A stretch of 64,000 bases of DNA. It comes from Candidatus Desulfofervidaceae bacterium (GTDB taxonomy: Bacteria; Desulfobacterota; Desulfofervidia; Desulfofervidales; Desulfofervidaceae). A program made the position numbers and the translations under genes. The first letter of the stretch is position 1; each line of letters opens with the position of its first letter. A model generated the notes under the pieces. The model was not told the origin of the DNA. It saw nothing but the letters and a program-made list of their open reading frames with translations, and did not search any database. This document shows, piece by piece, positions 36,787-45,666 of the stretch. The stretch covers positions 172,191 through 236,190 of the forward strand of contig JALWFG010000016.1 of NCBI GenBank assembly GCA_027038965.1. Direction: 5' to 3'.

Positions 36787-37775
36787 TTACGTCTATTTGG
36801 AATTTTCTTCTTTGTGAGAAATCTTTGAATGGCCTTTTTGTGTTCTTTGAAATTTCTAGAGAAGTAGTGATGGCCATTTCCCATGGAGACAAAATATAGA
36901 TAGGGTGTTTGGGGAGCTTCTACAACGGCCTTAATACTTTCTTCTGAGGGGTTGCAAATAGGAGTAGGAGGTAATCCTAAGTGGAGGTAGGTGTTATAGG
37001 GTGAAGGAATTTTTAGGTCTGAGGGAGTAATTTCCTTCTTTGCAGGCAGAATGTAAAGGATAGTAGGATCGGCTTGAAGAGGCATTTTTAGGCGAAGACG
37101 ATTCAAATAAACAGAGGCAATAAGGGGTTTCTCTGAGAGTAGGCTTGTTTCCTTCTCTATAATAGAGGCCAAAATGAGTGTTTGGTAGAAAGTCAATCCC
37201 TTTTTTGCAGCTAAGGGGATATATTTTTTGTCATGTTGCCAGAATTCTTTTACCATGGTCCTTAAGATATACCTTTCTTCTGACGGTCTTTTTTCAAAAA
37301 AATAGGTAGTGGGGAAAAGAAATCCCTCTAAACTAGATGCCCTGACCCCAAGTTCATGGCAAAATTCTTTGTTATGAGCCAGTTTTAAAAATATGGCTTG
37401 ATTTATAAGCCCCTTTCGCTTAAGAATATGGGCAATGTGTCTCAGAGTTGACCCTTCTGGAATAGTTACTTTATATCTAACCTGACCTTTTCCCTGACAT
37501 AAATTATTTAAGAGCTTCCATTGAGTCAAACTAGGGGTGATCTGATACTCTCCTGCCTTTACCCGACAATGGGTTAATTTAAGGCAGAGGTAAAAAATGG
37601 TAGGGCATTTGAGCAAATTTCTCTGGGAAAGCTCCCAGACAACTCTTTTCCCTGACCAACCCGGTTTTATCCATATCTTAGTTTTTTGATTCAGGGGTTG
37701 ATCAAGGCTATCCCAAGCGACAAAGGCCGTAGCTGTCAAAAACCATAGCAGGAGATATAAGACTACTTGACGCAT
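36783..37775 (-). CDS. mltG: Endolytic murein transglycosylase
   Basis: Cleaves nascent peptidoglycan strands at the inner membrane and sets glycan length. An N-terminal membrane anchor (VVLYLLLWFLTATAFVAW) precedes the LysM-like and YceG domains. The catalytic glutamate lies in LILASIIEKETSLLSEKP, with ASVYLNRLRLKMPLQADPT and SPYNTYLHLGLPPTPICNP marking the active-site cleft. The length of 330 residues is normal. It starts 3 bp after galE ends, so the two are co-transcribed in the order galE-mltG. Confidence 0.95.
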   Translation of the reverse strand: MRQVVLYLLLWFLTATAFVAWDSLDQPLNQKTKIWIKPGWSGKRVVWELSQRNLLKCPTIFYLCLKLTHCRVKAGEYQITPSLTQWKLLNNLCQGKGQVRYKVTIPEGSTLRHIAHILKRKGLINQAIFLKLAHNKEFCHELGVRASSLEGFLFPTTYFFEKRPSEERYILRTMVKEFWQHDKKYIPLAAKKGLTFYQTLILASIIEKETSLLSEKPLIASVYLNRLRLKMPLQADPTILYILPAKKEITPSDLKIPSPYNTYLHLGLPPTPICNPSEESIKAVVEAPQTPYLYFVSMGNGHHYFSRNFKEHKKAIQRFLTKKKIPNRRN

Positions 37776-37778
37776 TCT

Positions 37779-38750
37779 TTAATGTCTTTTTTCCCATTCC
37801 CAAGCAGTTTTTATAATAAACTCCAAATCATTAAATTGGGGGTGCCAGTTAAAGGTTTGAACTATTTTAGAATTGTCTGCTACAAGCACTGGTGGGTCTC
37901 CAGGCCTTCTAGGGGCTTCAGAAACAGGAAAATTCTTGCCTGTTACCTGCTTTACCATTTCAACTACCTCTCTTACAGAATAACCCTGTCCGTATCCACA
38001 GTTAAAGACCCCGCTTTTACCACCTTGGATAAGATACTCTAAGGCGAGAAGGTGAGTTTCTGCCAGGTCCATAACATGAATAAAGTCCCGAATACAAGTA
38101 CCATCTGGGGTGGGATAATCAGTCCCATAGATTTCAAGTCCTTCTAGCTCTCCCTTGGCAGCCTTGAGAGCCCTTAGAATTAAATGAGTGGGATTTTTAG
38201 ATATTTGTCCTGTTTTTCCTTCGGGGTCTGCTCCAGCGACATTGAAATACCGCAAAGCGACATAATGGAAATGGGGATACGCAAATGTCATATCCTCAAG
38301 CATCTTCTCATCTACAACCTTGGTGTAACCATAGGGATTAATAGGCTTTAAGGGAGTGGTTTCTTTAACCGGAACCTCTTCAGGAATGCCATAAACTGCG
38401 GCTGAAGACGAAAAAATGAAATAGGGAATACCAAGTTCTTTAACGACTTCCAGCAAGTTTAAGGTATTGGATACGTTGTTGCGATAATATAGCAGTGGTT
38501 CGGCTACACTTTCAGAAACCACAATAGAGGCGGCAAAATGAATGATGGCCTCAGCCCTAAAATGAGCAAGAATATCCTTCAGAAATTCTTTGTCTGCCAG
38601 GTCTCCTACCACCAACTTACCATAACTTACCAATTCCTGATGCCCAGTAGAAAGATTGTCATAAACAATGACTTCATGTCCCATCTTGCCCAACAATTTT
38701 ACCATATGTGAGCCGATATAACCGGCCCCCCCAGTAACAAAGATTTTCAT
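37779..38750 (-). CDS. galE: UDP-glucose 4-epimerase
   Basis: Interconverts UDP-glucose and UDP-galactose (and often the N-acetyl forms) for surface polysaccharide synthesis, using tightly bound NAD. The Rossmann motif VTGGAGYIGSHMVKLLG, the serine region FSSSAAVYG and the catalytic YxxxK in PYGYTKVVDE are visible. The length of 323 residues is normal for the short-chain dehydrogenase family. It is followed by mltG on the same transcript. Confidence 0.95.
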   Translation of the reverse strand: MKIFVTGGAGYIGSHMVKLLGKMGHEVIVYDNLSTGHQELVSYGKLVVGDLADKEFLKDILAHFRAEAIIHFAASIVVSESVAEPLLYYRNNVSNTLNLLEVVKELGIPYFIFSSSAAVYGIPEEVPVKETTPLKPINPYGYTKVVDEKMLEDMTFAYPHFHYVALRYFNVAGADPEGKTGQISKNPTHLILRALKAAKGELEGLEIYGTDYPTPDGTCIRDFIHVMDLAETHLLALEYLIQGGKSGVFNCGYGQGYSVREVVEMVKQVTGKNFPVSEAPRRPGDPPVLVADNSKIVQTFNWHPQFNDLEFIIKTAWEWEKRH

Positions 38751-39089
38751 AAGTGCACCTCCAAAGGTTTTCTATTGATAAAACACCTTTTAAACAATAA
38801 AGGTCCCCAATCCACGATTAATCTTCAGCTTTATTTGTTTTCTTCCTGAGAACTATTTTTTATCCTGTGCTCGGCCTTAGCCTTTTTCACTCTCTTACTC
38901 CTTTTCTACTTTATCATAGATGGCCTGTTTGTCCAATTTCAACTGAAGCAGAGCATTACCCTGTTCCACAACAAACTCCCAAAGTTTTTCTTGTTGGACC
39001 AAAATTCCGTTAGGTTAGAGTCTATTTTTTTCTTGACAAAATGCCGATTTAGAGGTTTTATAGTATTTAATTTTGTGGGGAGGAAGTCA
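38751..39089. other. Intergenic region between galE and the 58-aa protein
   Basis: A 339-bp region with a promoter for the downstream small gene (39033-39062). On the minus strand, 38905-39000 contains a short open frame reading EKLWEFVVEQGNALLQLKL-like protein without a usable start, and a GTG with AAGGAG that would make only a 19-residue peptide. I do not call either a gene. Confidence 0.45.
39033..39062 (+). promoter_or_regulatory. Candidate promoter of the 58-aa protein
   Basis: TTGACA at 39033-39038 with an AT-rich -10 region TTTATA 18 bases later, about 28 bases before the start codon. Confidence 0.45.
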
Positions 39090-39266
39090 ATGCCAGCTTT
39101 GTCCAAGGTGATAGATGATAAGAAGTATATGTGGGATGGAAATGTTTATGATTCTGAAGAAGAGGCCCAAAAGGTGGCTGAGGGATATGCAGAAGATGGC
39201 TTTGATACAAAGATTGTAAGCGAAGAGGGCCATTTTTTGGTTTACAATAGACGGGAGATAAAATAA
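39090..39266 (+). CDS. 58-residue conserved-looking small acidic protein
   Basis: A small soluble protein (MPALSKVIDDKKYMWDG..., then NVYDSEEEAQKVAEGYAEDG, ending VYNRREIK). It looks like one alpha/beta unit: a short helix carrying SEEEAQKVAEGY with flanking strands. I do not recognise it as a named family. The ATG at 39090 has a very strong ribosome site (GGGGAGGAAG), so it is expressed, probably well; the longer frame from 38991 is not used. It lies 51 bp upstream of the F0 genes. Confidence 0.6.
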   Translation: MPALSKVIDDKKYMWDGNVYDSEEEAQKVAEGYAEDGFDTKIVSEEGHFLVYNRREIK

Positions 39267-39317
39267 AAGGTTGACTTTCTTTCAACATTATGATACTCAT
39301 TGCAGCGATGTATATTC

Positions 39318-39569
39318 ATGTTAAAAGACCTAAAAGAGCTTTTACGTGATTTTTTTAGATTGACTGCCTTGGCCACCCAGATTGGGATGGCCTTGGTTTT
39401 TGCTATTTTTATCGGGTTGGCAATTGGATATTATTTGGATAAATGGATAAAGGTAACTTACCCATGGCTAACGGTCATTTTTTTGATTTTTGGTATTATT
39501 GCGGGATTTAGGAATGTTTTTATTATTATGAAAAGGATTCAAAAAGAAGAAAAGAGGAAAGGGCTTTAG
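39318..39569 (+). CDS. AtpZ/AtpI-type F0 accessory membrane protein
   Basis: About 83 residues with two membrane helices. The first is TQIGMALVFAIFIGLAIGYYLD and the second WLTVIFLIFGIIAGFRNVFI, the classic AtpZ (ATPase gene 1) hairpin with a GYYLD turn. Such proteins assist ATP synthase assembly or, in some cases, cation uptake. It is the first gene of the F0 cluster and its stop lies four bases before the next gene. The ATG at 39318 is preferred; no clear ribosome site precedes it. Confidence 0.72.
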   Translation: MLKDLKELLRDFFRLTALATQIGMALVFAIFIGLAIGYYLDKWIKVTYPWLTVIFLIFGIIAGFRNVFIIMKRIQKEEKRKGL

Positions 39570-39573
39570 GTTA

Positions 39574-39960
39574 GTGTTAGACCAAAGGGATTTTCAAAAA
39601 ATACCAATGGAGCTTAAATGGCGTAACTGGCTTATATTGTTGGGTTTAGTGGGGGCATCTTTGTTTTTTATGTCTTGGCGTTTTACACTAGGAGTTTTAG
39701 TAGGGGGAGTATTGGCCAACGTTAATTTCTATTTTTTGCATAAAACCTTGATTAATCTCCTTATATCTCAAAGGGCGCCTAAGGGTCTTGTTCCAAGAAG
39801 TATCCTTCGGTTGTTTGTATTAGGCGTTATTTTAGCCATTTTACTAAAACAAGATTGGTTAGATGTTTTTGGTCTTCTTTTAGGCCTTTCGGTAGTGGTA
39901 ATAAATTTTTTTGTGATTACCTTAACAGAGATAAAAAGTTTAGTTTTAGATAGGAGGTAA
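39574..39960 (+). CDS. atpI: ATP synthase subunit I (AtpI)
   Basis: A 128-residue protein with four membrane helices (WLILLGLVGASLFFMSW, LGVLVGGVLANVNFYFL, ILRLFVLGVILAILL and FGLLLGLSVVVINFFVI). The spacing and the ANVNFYFL motif match the ATP-synt_I family that helps build the c-ring. GTG start, coupled to the previous gene. It belongs to the same F0 transcription unit as atpB and atpE. Confidence 0.78.
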   Translation: MLDQRDFQKIPMELKWRNWLILLGLVGASLFFMSWRFTLGVLVGGVLANVNFYFLHKTLINLLISQRAPKGLVPRSILRLFVLGVILAILLKQDWLDVFGLLLGLSVVVINFFVITLTEIKSLVLDRR

Positions 39961-39962
39961 AC

Positions 39963-40655
39963 ATGAAGGAACCTGTCTTATTTCTTAATTTGCTTTTTGA
40001 AAAGATAGGCCTAGGAAGCTTTGCTGAACATTATCCTCATGTAGTTTACAGTTGGTTTGTGATGCTCGTGTTGATAGGGCTAGCACTGCTGGCAAAAGGG
40101 AAGGTAAATCCATTTAAACCAAGTAGGTTGCAGAGCTTCTTAGAAACAGTAATAGAAGGTATTGAAAATTTTATGGTAGATGTTATGGGAGAGGAGGGAA
40201 GGTTTGCCTTTCCTATTATTGCTACTTTATTTCTGTACATCTTTTTGTGCAATATTGCAGGGCTTATACCAGGACTTTATTCGCCCACGGCCAATCTCAA
40301 TACGACCCTTTCTTGTGCCTTGGTAAGCTTTTTTATGACCCACTATATAGGTGTTAAGTTTCATGGAGTTGGTTATATCAAACACTTCTTAGGGCCAATT
40401 CCTTGGTTGATTCCTTTATTTTTCCCAATTGAGGTAATTGGCCATTTGGCACGGGTGCTTTCCCTGACATTTCGTTTGTTTGGAAACATTCTAGCTGAAG
40501 ACTTAGTGTTGGCCATTCTTTTCTTCTTGGCTGGTGCCTTTTTGGCACCATTGCCCATGATGTTTTTGTTCATCTTTGCCGACTTTGTGCAAGCATTTAT
40601 TTTTACCTTATTGACCATGATGTATTTTGCTGGTGCTATTGAAGAAGCTCATTAA
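39963..40655 (+). CDS. atpB: ATP synthase F0 subunit a
   Basis: The stator channel subunit, which passes ions to the c-ring. The essential arginine is in SLTFRLFGNILAED, and the helices before and after it are as expected. The length of 230 residues is normal. It starts 2 bp after atpI. The F1 genes are not downstream; atpE is the last gene of this cluster. Confidence 0.95.
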   Translation: MKEPVLFLNLLFEKIGLGSFAEHYPHVVYSWFVMLVLIGLALLAKGKVNPFKPSRLQSFLETVIEGIENFMVDVMGEEGRFAFPIIATLFLYIFLCNIAGLIPGLYSPTANLNTTLSCALVSFFMTHYIGVKFHGVGYIKHFLGPIPWLIPLFFPIEVIGHLARVLSLTFRLFGNILAEDLVLAILFFLAGAFLAPLPMMFLFIFADFVQAFIFTLLTMMYFAGAIEEAH

Positions 40656-40711
40656 GCGGAAGAAGGCCGCGTAAGTATTAAATTAAAAAAACAAAAGGAG
40701 GTGAAAGGGTT

Positions 40712-41068
40712 ATGTGGAGAAAGGTTGGTTTCTTAACGGCTGGACTTTTAAGCTTAGCTAGCTTGGCGATGGCTGCCGAAGGTGCTGGTGGAAACCTGAG
40801 CTTCTTTATTACTACAGTCTTTGCGGCTGGTTTTGGTATCGCAATCGCTGCCTTTGGTGGCGCTTTTGGACAGGGTATGGCCGTAAAGAGTGCTGTTGAA
40901 GGTATCGCTCGGAATCCTGAGGCCTCTGGTAAAATCACCGTTACCATGTTGATCGGTCTGGCTATGATTGAGTCTCTTGTTATTTACGCCTTGGTTATCG
41001 ACTTGATTCTTCTCTATGCTTATCCAATGGCCAAGCCTATTGCCAAGTTCCTCGGATTAGAAGTTTAA
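40712..41068 (+). CDS. atpE: ATP synthase F0 subunit c
   Basis: The ring-forming proteolipid, 118 residues. A signal-like N-terminus of about 22 residues ([20 protein letters not shown]) precedes the helical hairpin, which is unusual compared with the 79-residue E. coli protein but occurs in other anaerobes. The polar loop is [10 protein letters not shown], and the ion-binding glutamate is in [11 protein letters not shown]. Gln in [10 protein letters not shown], and Glu-Ser with a Tyr five residues after the Glu, match sodium-binding c subunits. It has a strong ribosome site and a terminator just after the stop. Confidence 0.95.
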   Translation: MWRKVGFLTAGLLSLASLAMAAEGAGGNLSFFITTVFAAGFGIAIAAFGGAFGQGMAVKSAVEGIARNPEASGKITVTMLIGLAMIESLVIYALVIDLILLYAYPMAKPIAKFLGLEV

Positions 41069-41090
41069 AAAATAAACTCTAATCTTAATA

Positions 41091-41119
41091 AAGACCCCTT
41101 CTTTTAAAGAGGGGGTCTT
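41091..41119. terminator. Bidirectional terminator between atpE and uvrA-like
   Basis: AAGACCCCTTCTTT pairs with AAAGAGGGGGTCTT (one mismatch/bulge). It overlaps the final codons of the convergent uvrA-like gene and closes both transcripts. The core is similar to the hairpin at 1449-1477. Confidence 0.7.
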
Positions 41120-43491
41120 ATGTTTTCATTCCAACCTACATTTAAAACCTGTCCTCCTTCAATTCCTGCCTTAGGTCCCATTTCCACTAGATAATCTGAG
41201 GATTTGATTAAAAGGGGATGATTGGTAGCCAGAATAATGGTATGGCCTTTTTCAATTAGTTGCTCCAATAAAACAATCAACTTGGTAACATCTTCAAAGT
41301 GAAGTCCTAGGGTTGGTTCATCAAATAGATAAAGACAAGGTTTATTAATGGTTAAAAGTTGTTTTGCTAACTTCAGACGCGAAATTTCTCCTCCAGAAAG
41401 TGCCGCCAGGGGTTGGCCCAACAAAAGGTAGCCAAGCCCTACTTCAATCAGCAAAGAAAGTCTCTTGGTCAATATTGGAATATGTCTGAAGAACCCCAAT
41501 GCCTCTTTGATGTTCATTTCAAGGATTTCGGCGATGTTCTTTCCCCTGAATTTTATTTCTAAGGTAGCAGGATTAAATCGTTTGCCATTACATGCCTCAC
41601 ATACAAGATAGAGTTCGGGCAAGGGGGACATCTGAATTTTTATTTCGCCTTCTCCCTGACATACTTCACAACAGCCACTCCGAGAGTTAAAGCTGAATCT
41701 TTCTGGCTTGTATCCCCTAGCCCGTGCCTCTGGAAGTTGAGCAAAAAGATTTCTTATGTGATTAAAAATGCCGGTATATGTAGCTACATTAGCCCTCTTT
41801 GTTTTTAGAATAGGCTTCGTATCTAAGATAACCACATGACTTATTTGCCCCATTACTTGAACTTCTATTCCTTCAAGTTTTTTCTTCCCCTGGGGGCCTT
41901 TCCTTAAACTTTCATAAAGCACATCCATAAGCAGGGTTGTTTTGCCGCTACCGCTTACGCCATAAACACAGCTCAGGCAACCTAGAGGAAAGACAAGATT
42001 TTCTATCTTTAGATTTTTAACGCAGGCCTTTTTAATCACAAGCCAATTTGAATTTTGTTTATGTCTCTTCCGAATTTCTATTTGCCCCTTTTTGTTTGAT
42101 AAATATCGGGCGGTAAGTGTATTGGAGTTTAAAAAGTCCTCTGTGGTGCCTTCAAAAACTACCCGGCCTCCTTGTTGCCCCGCACCCGGTCCTAACTCTA
42201 TAATATAATCGGCTGTTTGAATTACCTCCAGATTGTGTTCTACCACAATCACGGTGTTGCCTGCCTCTTTTAGGCGCTGGAGATTGTCTAAAAGGCGTTT
42301 AATTTCTTTAGAATGCAATCCAGCCGTAGGTTCGTCAAAAATAAAAACAATATCAGTAAGCCTTTGGTTAATACATTGGGCAATCAAAAGGCGTTTATAC
42401 TCCCCAAAGGAGAGGTTTGCTAAGGTGCGATTTAATTCCAAGTATTCCAAACCTACATTGACAAGACTGTCAATTTTTTCTTGAAGGGCAGAGATAATCG
42501 GCGTGGCAATTGTCCTTTGCCTTGTGTCCAGATCCAAGTCTTTGAAAAACTGTTGCAGTATTTTAAGGGGCATTTCCCCAAGGGTAAAAATGTCCTTATG
42601 TCCAACTTTTACATTTAAGGCCAAATGGGATAACCTCTTTCCTTGGCATTGAGGACATATTTGGTCTTTAATTACCCCTGTTCCCTTGCAGAAACTACAG
42701 GCCCCTAGGGGAGAATTGAAGGAAAAAAGGGAAGGGGTAATCTCTGGGAAGGCTACATTGCAGTTAGGACAAATGGGCTTTAGAGAAAAAAAGAATTCCT
42801 TATTAGGGGGGATATAGACTTTAACCTTGCCTTCACCTAACTTTACCGCAAGTTCCACCGAATCCAAAACTCGTTGTTTCATTCCTTCTTTCATTATCAG
42901 ACGATCAACAACAAGGTCCACTCCTTGAACTTTGATTGAAGGAATTTCATCAGCCAAATCTATAATTTGATCTTCCAATTTTATTCTAGTAAATCCATTT
43001 TTAAGGTATGGCTTCCACCAATTCTCAGACTTAATTGCAACTGGGGCAAGCAGCATCAATTTTGTACCTTCTGGTAAGGAAATAATGGTGTTCACCATTT
43101 CTGGAACGGTGGACATCTTTAGGGGTCTGTGACACTGAGGGCAATGAGGCAGGCCAATTTTGGCGTAAAGGATGCGCAATAAACTATAAATGTCTGTTAA
43201 AGTGCCTATAGTAGAGCGTTTTGAAACTGCCCTTGGGGTTTGGGACAACATAATGGTGGGCGAAAGACCGGTAATAGAATCTACTTTAGGATTAGTGAAA
43301 AGCGAAGGTGATGGCAGAAATATGTTCAAATAACGCCTTTGGGCCTCTTTGTAAAGAACATCAAAGACCAAACTGGATTTTCCAGAGCCACTGACTCCTG
43401 TGATAGCCACCAGTTTGTGCTTGGGAATCTTAACAGAGATGTGTTTTAAATTGTGCTCATAAGCACCTTTAACAGTAATCCAACTAGGCAT
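41104..43491 (-). CDS. UvrA-like excinuclease/ABC protein, short form
   Basis: A 795-residue tandem ABC ATPase of the UvrA group. Both Walker A loops (ITGVSGSGKSSLVFDVLY and VYGVSGSGKTTLLMDVLY) and Walker B/D-loops (IFDEPTAGLH, LFDEPTLGLH) are intact, with zinc-type cysteines in SGCCEVCQGEGEIK and CPQCQGKRL. The second signature is LSGGEISRLKLAKQ, but the first is altered to LSFGEYKRLLIAQ. It is about 150 residues shorter than canonical UvrA (about 940), mainly in the insertion domains, so it may be a UvrA2-like paralogue with a repair or drug/antibiotic-resistance role rather than the main UvrA. It has no promoter neighbour to suggest a partner. Confidence 0.82.
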   Translation of the reverse strand: MPSWITVKGAYEHNLKHISVKIPKHKLVAITGVSGSGKSSLVFDVLYKEAQRRYLNIFLPSPSLFTNPKVDSITGLSPTIMLSQTPRAVSKRSTIGTLTDIYSLLRILYAKIGLPHCPQCHRPLKMSTVPEMVNTIISLPEGTKLMLLAPVAIKSENWWKPYLKNGFTRIKLEDQIIDLADEIPSIKVQGVDLVVDRLIMKEGMKQRVLDSVELAVKLGEGKVKVYIPPNKEFFFSLKPICPNCNVAFPEITPSLFSFNSPLGACSFCKGTGVIKDQICPQCQGKRLSHLALNVKVGHKDIFTLGEMPLKILQQFFKDLDLDTRQRTIATPIISALQEKIDSLVNVGLEYLELNRTLANLSFGEYKRLLIAQCINQRLTDIVFIFDEPTAGLHSKEIKRLLDNLQRLKEAGNTVIVVEHNLEVIQTADYIIELGPGAGQQGGRVVFEGTTEDFLNSNTLTARYLSNKKGQIEIRKRHKQNSNWLVIKKACVKNLKIENLVFPLGCLSCVYGVSGSGKTTLLMDVLYESLRKGPQGKKKLEGIEVQVMGQISHVVILDTKPILKTKRANVATYTGIFNHIRNLFAQLPEARARGYKPERFSFNSRSGCCEVCQGEGEIKIQMSPLPELYLVCEACNGKRFNPATLEIKFRGKNIAEILEMNIKEALGFFRHIPILTKRLSLLIEVGLGYLLLGQPLAALSGGEISRLKLAKQLLTINKPCLYLFDEPTLGLHFEDVTKLIVLLEQLIEKGHTIILATNHPLLIKSSDYLVEMGPKAGIEGGQVLNVGWNENIRPPL

Positions 43492-43597
43492 AAAATCATT
43501 ATAAAATAAAATTTGTCAAAATCATAGGGAGGCTTATCCGAGATTAACCTTCATGTTTTACTTGCCTTTTTCCTGTTTTCATATTTTAATACACTTT

Positions 43598-44380
43598 ATG
43601 ACCGAAGTTAAGGTGATGACCTTTAATTTACGCTACGATAATCCTCAAGATGGTGAAAACCGTTGGGAAAACCGCAAAGGGGTGGTGGCTCAGATAATAG
43701 CAAATTTTTCTCCCGACATATTTGGAACCCAGGAAGGATGGGAAGGGCAAATAAAGTCTCTTCAAAAATTGATCCCTAGCTACCGCCTTTGTGTCCATGC
43801 CCCTGAATGGGATTACAAGCGCATGTTCCCTTGTGTTTGGGTGAAAGAAGACTTAGAAGTGAGTTATTTTAATACCTTTTGGCTTTCTTTAACCCCTTCA
43901 GTACCCTTTAGCCGCAATTGGGAAAGTGCCTATCCCAGGTCGGCTACCTATGTGCTGGTTAAGAAAAAAGGCATTTCCTTTTTATTTGTCTGCACGCATT
44001 TGGATAATATTTCCACTAAGGCCAGACTCCATCAGGCTATGGTTTTATGGCAAGAAATAAATCGGATAAATGTCAGGCATTTGCCTTTAATCCTAGTAGG
44101 GGACTTTAATACTTCTCCAGATAGTGAAGTCCATCAGTTTCTTACTGGACAAAGGGAAATAGAGGGAGTAAAAGGTAATCTTGTGGATGTCTGGCAGGCG
44201 CTTCATCAACCCGAATCTGGCACCTTTCATGCCTTTACAGGAAGGGACATCAGAGGGAGGATTGATTGGATCCTGGTTTCTCCTGAAATAGGCATAAAAA
44301 GGGCCGTTCTTATAAAAGATACCCCTAGAAGAAGGTATCCCTCAGACCATTTTCCTGTAGGGGCCGTATTGGAGATTTGA
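43598..44380 (+). CDS. Endonuclease/exonuclease/phosphatase-fold hydrolase
   Basis: A 260-residue EEP-fold enzyme, a metal-dependent phosphodiesterase. Motifs are VMTFNLRYDN, DIFGTQEGW, CTHLDN, ILVGDFNTSPDS, RIDWILVSP and the terminal YPSDHFPVGAVL, so all catalytic Asn/Asp/His positions are present. The group includes AP nucleases, sphingomyelinases and phosphatases; the substrate cannot be told. I start at the ATG at 43598 (MTEVKVMTF), since the family begins there; the frame opens 15 codons earlier. It ends just before the radical SAM gene and is probably co-transcribed with it. Confidence 0.83.
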   Translation: MTEVKVMTFNLRYDNPQDGENRWENRKGVVAQIIANFSPDIFGTQEGWEGQIKSLQKLIPSYRLCVHAPEWDYKRMFPCVWVKEDLEVSYFNTFWLSLTPSVPFSRNWESAYPRSATYVLVKKKGISFLFVCTHLDNISTKARLHQAMVLWQEINRINVRHLPLILVGDFNTSPDSEVHQFLTGQREIEGVKGNLVDVWQALHQPESGTFHAFTGRDIRGRIDWILVSPEIGIKRAVLIKDTPRRRYPSDHFPVGAVLEI

Positions 44381-44382
44381 AG

Positions 44383-45666
44383 ATGTTGAAAGAACTACCT
44401 TATTTGGTATATGCAGATGAGCAAGGACAAATTTATTCCCATCCATATTTAAAGGTTGCTGGCAAGTCTGGTGAACAAGTTGTTATCCCTCAACCTGAGG
44501 ATTTTATCCCTCTACCTGAAAACAGTAAGCTTTTCTTTTTGCCTCAGTGTCCACCTGTCGGCTATGATGAAAGAAAGGGCCATTTTTATCTTTTAGAAGA
44601 CCTACCCTTTAAAAAAGGCCATCCTTGCTATGGTGTGGCGGCCTTTATGAGCCCTGGATTTGTAAGAAGTCTTTTGCCAGCAGTGGATTATAGCCAAAAA
44701 GACTATCACTTACCCCTTTGGGCCTATACAGCCGTGGGCTGGTATGAAGGCAGATATTGGGTGGCTGCCTTTTTGATAGAAGACAATCCTCACTGGCACC
44801 CTTCTCAATATGATGATAGAACCCTTTTACCTAGAGTGAAAGAAAAACTGAAACGCTTTCCCAATAATCGCCTTTTAAAACACCTTAAGGTTTGTGCTAC
44901 TGAATATCACTGTTTTGCAGCCAAGAATGCCTTTTATGAAAGGTGGGAATTTCCTGTGCCTACTTCAACGGCTTGCAATGCTAGGTGTTTAGGCTGTCTT
45001 TCTTGGCAAGATGAAAAAGGATGCCCTGCTTCACACCATCGCATTAAGTTTGTGCCTAGGGTAGAAGAAATTACAGAACTTACCATTCCTCATCTTCTTT
45101 ATGCCGAAGAGCCCATTGTGAGCTTTGGGCAAGGATGTGAGGGGGAGCCGCTTCTGGCAGGTGAGGTTATTGCCAAGAGTGTTAAAAAGATGCGCCAAGC
45201 TACGACCAGAGGCACTATTAATCTCAACACTAACGGCAGTTTACCTGAAGTAGTAGAGCAGATTATCGATTCTGGGCTTGATAGCATAAGGGTAAGCCTT
45301 AATAGTGCTCAAGAGGAGCTTTATAACCGTTATCACCGTCCTCAAAACTATTGTTTCAAAGACGTTAAAGAAACCATTAAACGGGCCAAGCAAAGGGGTA
45401 TTTTTACTATGATAAACTACCTCGTTTTCCCTGGACTTTCTGATACCAGAAGGGAAATAAACGCCCTTAAAAACCTGATTTCGGAGACAGGGCTTGATTT
45501 CATCCAGCTCAAAAACTTGAACATTGACCCGCACTGGTATATCCAACAAATGGATTTGCCTTGGACGCCGGGTCTGGGAATGACTCAAATAATAAAAGAG
45601 CTTAAACAGACATTTCCTGGGCTTCGATTTGGATATTTTAACCAATATTTGAACAAAGATGGTTAA
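44383..45666 (+). CDS. Radical SAM protein of unknown function
   Basis: A 427-residue radical SAM enzyme. The Fe-S/SAM motif is STACNARCLGCLSWQ (C-x3-C-x2-C). A barrel follows with SFGQGCEGEPLL (GGE-like), TINLNTNGSLPE and LDSIRVSLNSAQ. About 190 residues precede the barrel with no recognised fold, apart from aromatic-rich segments. It does not match biosynthetic subfamilies I can name. The start at 44383 is preceded by GGAG. The AsmA gene overlaps its end by 8 bp, giving an EEP-rSAM-AsmA unit. Confidence 0.8.
   Translation: MLKELPYLVYADEQGQIYSHPYLKVAGKSGEQVVIPQPEDFIPLPENSKLFFLPQCPPVGYDERKGHFYLLEDLPFKKGHPCYGVAAFMSPGFVRSLLPAVDYSQKDYHLPLWAYTAVGWYEGRYWVAAFLIEDNPHWHPSQYDDRTLLPRVKEKLKRFPNNRLLKHLKVCATEYHCFAAKNAFYERWEFPVPTSTACNARCLGCLSWQDEKGCPASHHRIKFVPRVEEITELTIPHLLYAEEPIVSFGQGCEGEPLLAGEVIAKSVKKMRQATTRGTINLNTNGSLPEVVEQIIDSGLDSIRVSLNSAQEELYNRYHRPQNYCFKDVKETIKRAKQRGIFTMINYLVFPGLSDTRREINALKNLISETGLDFIQLKNLNIDPHWYIQQMDLPWTPGLGMTQIIKELKQTFPGLRFGYFNQYLNKDG

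Noticed and set aside
45241..45645. 134-codon minus-strand open frame
   Set aside because: Antisense to the radical SAM gene.
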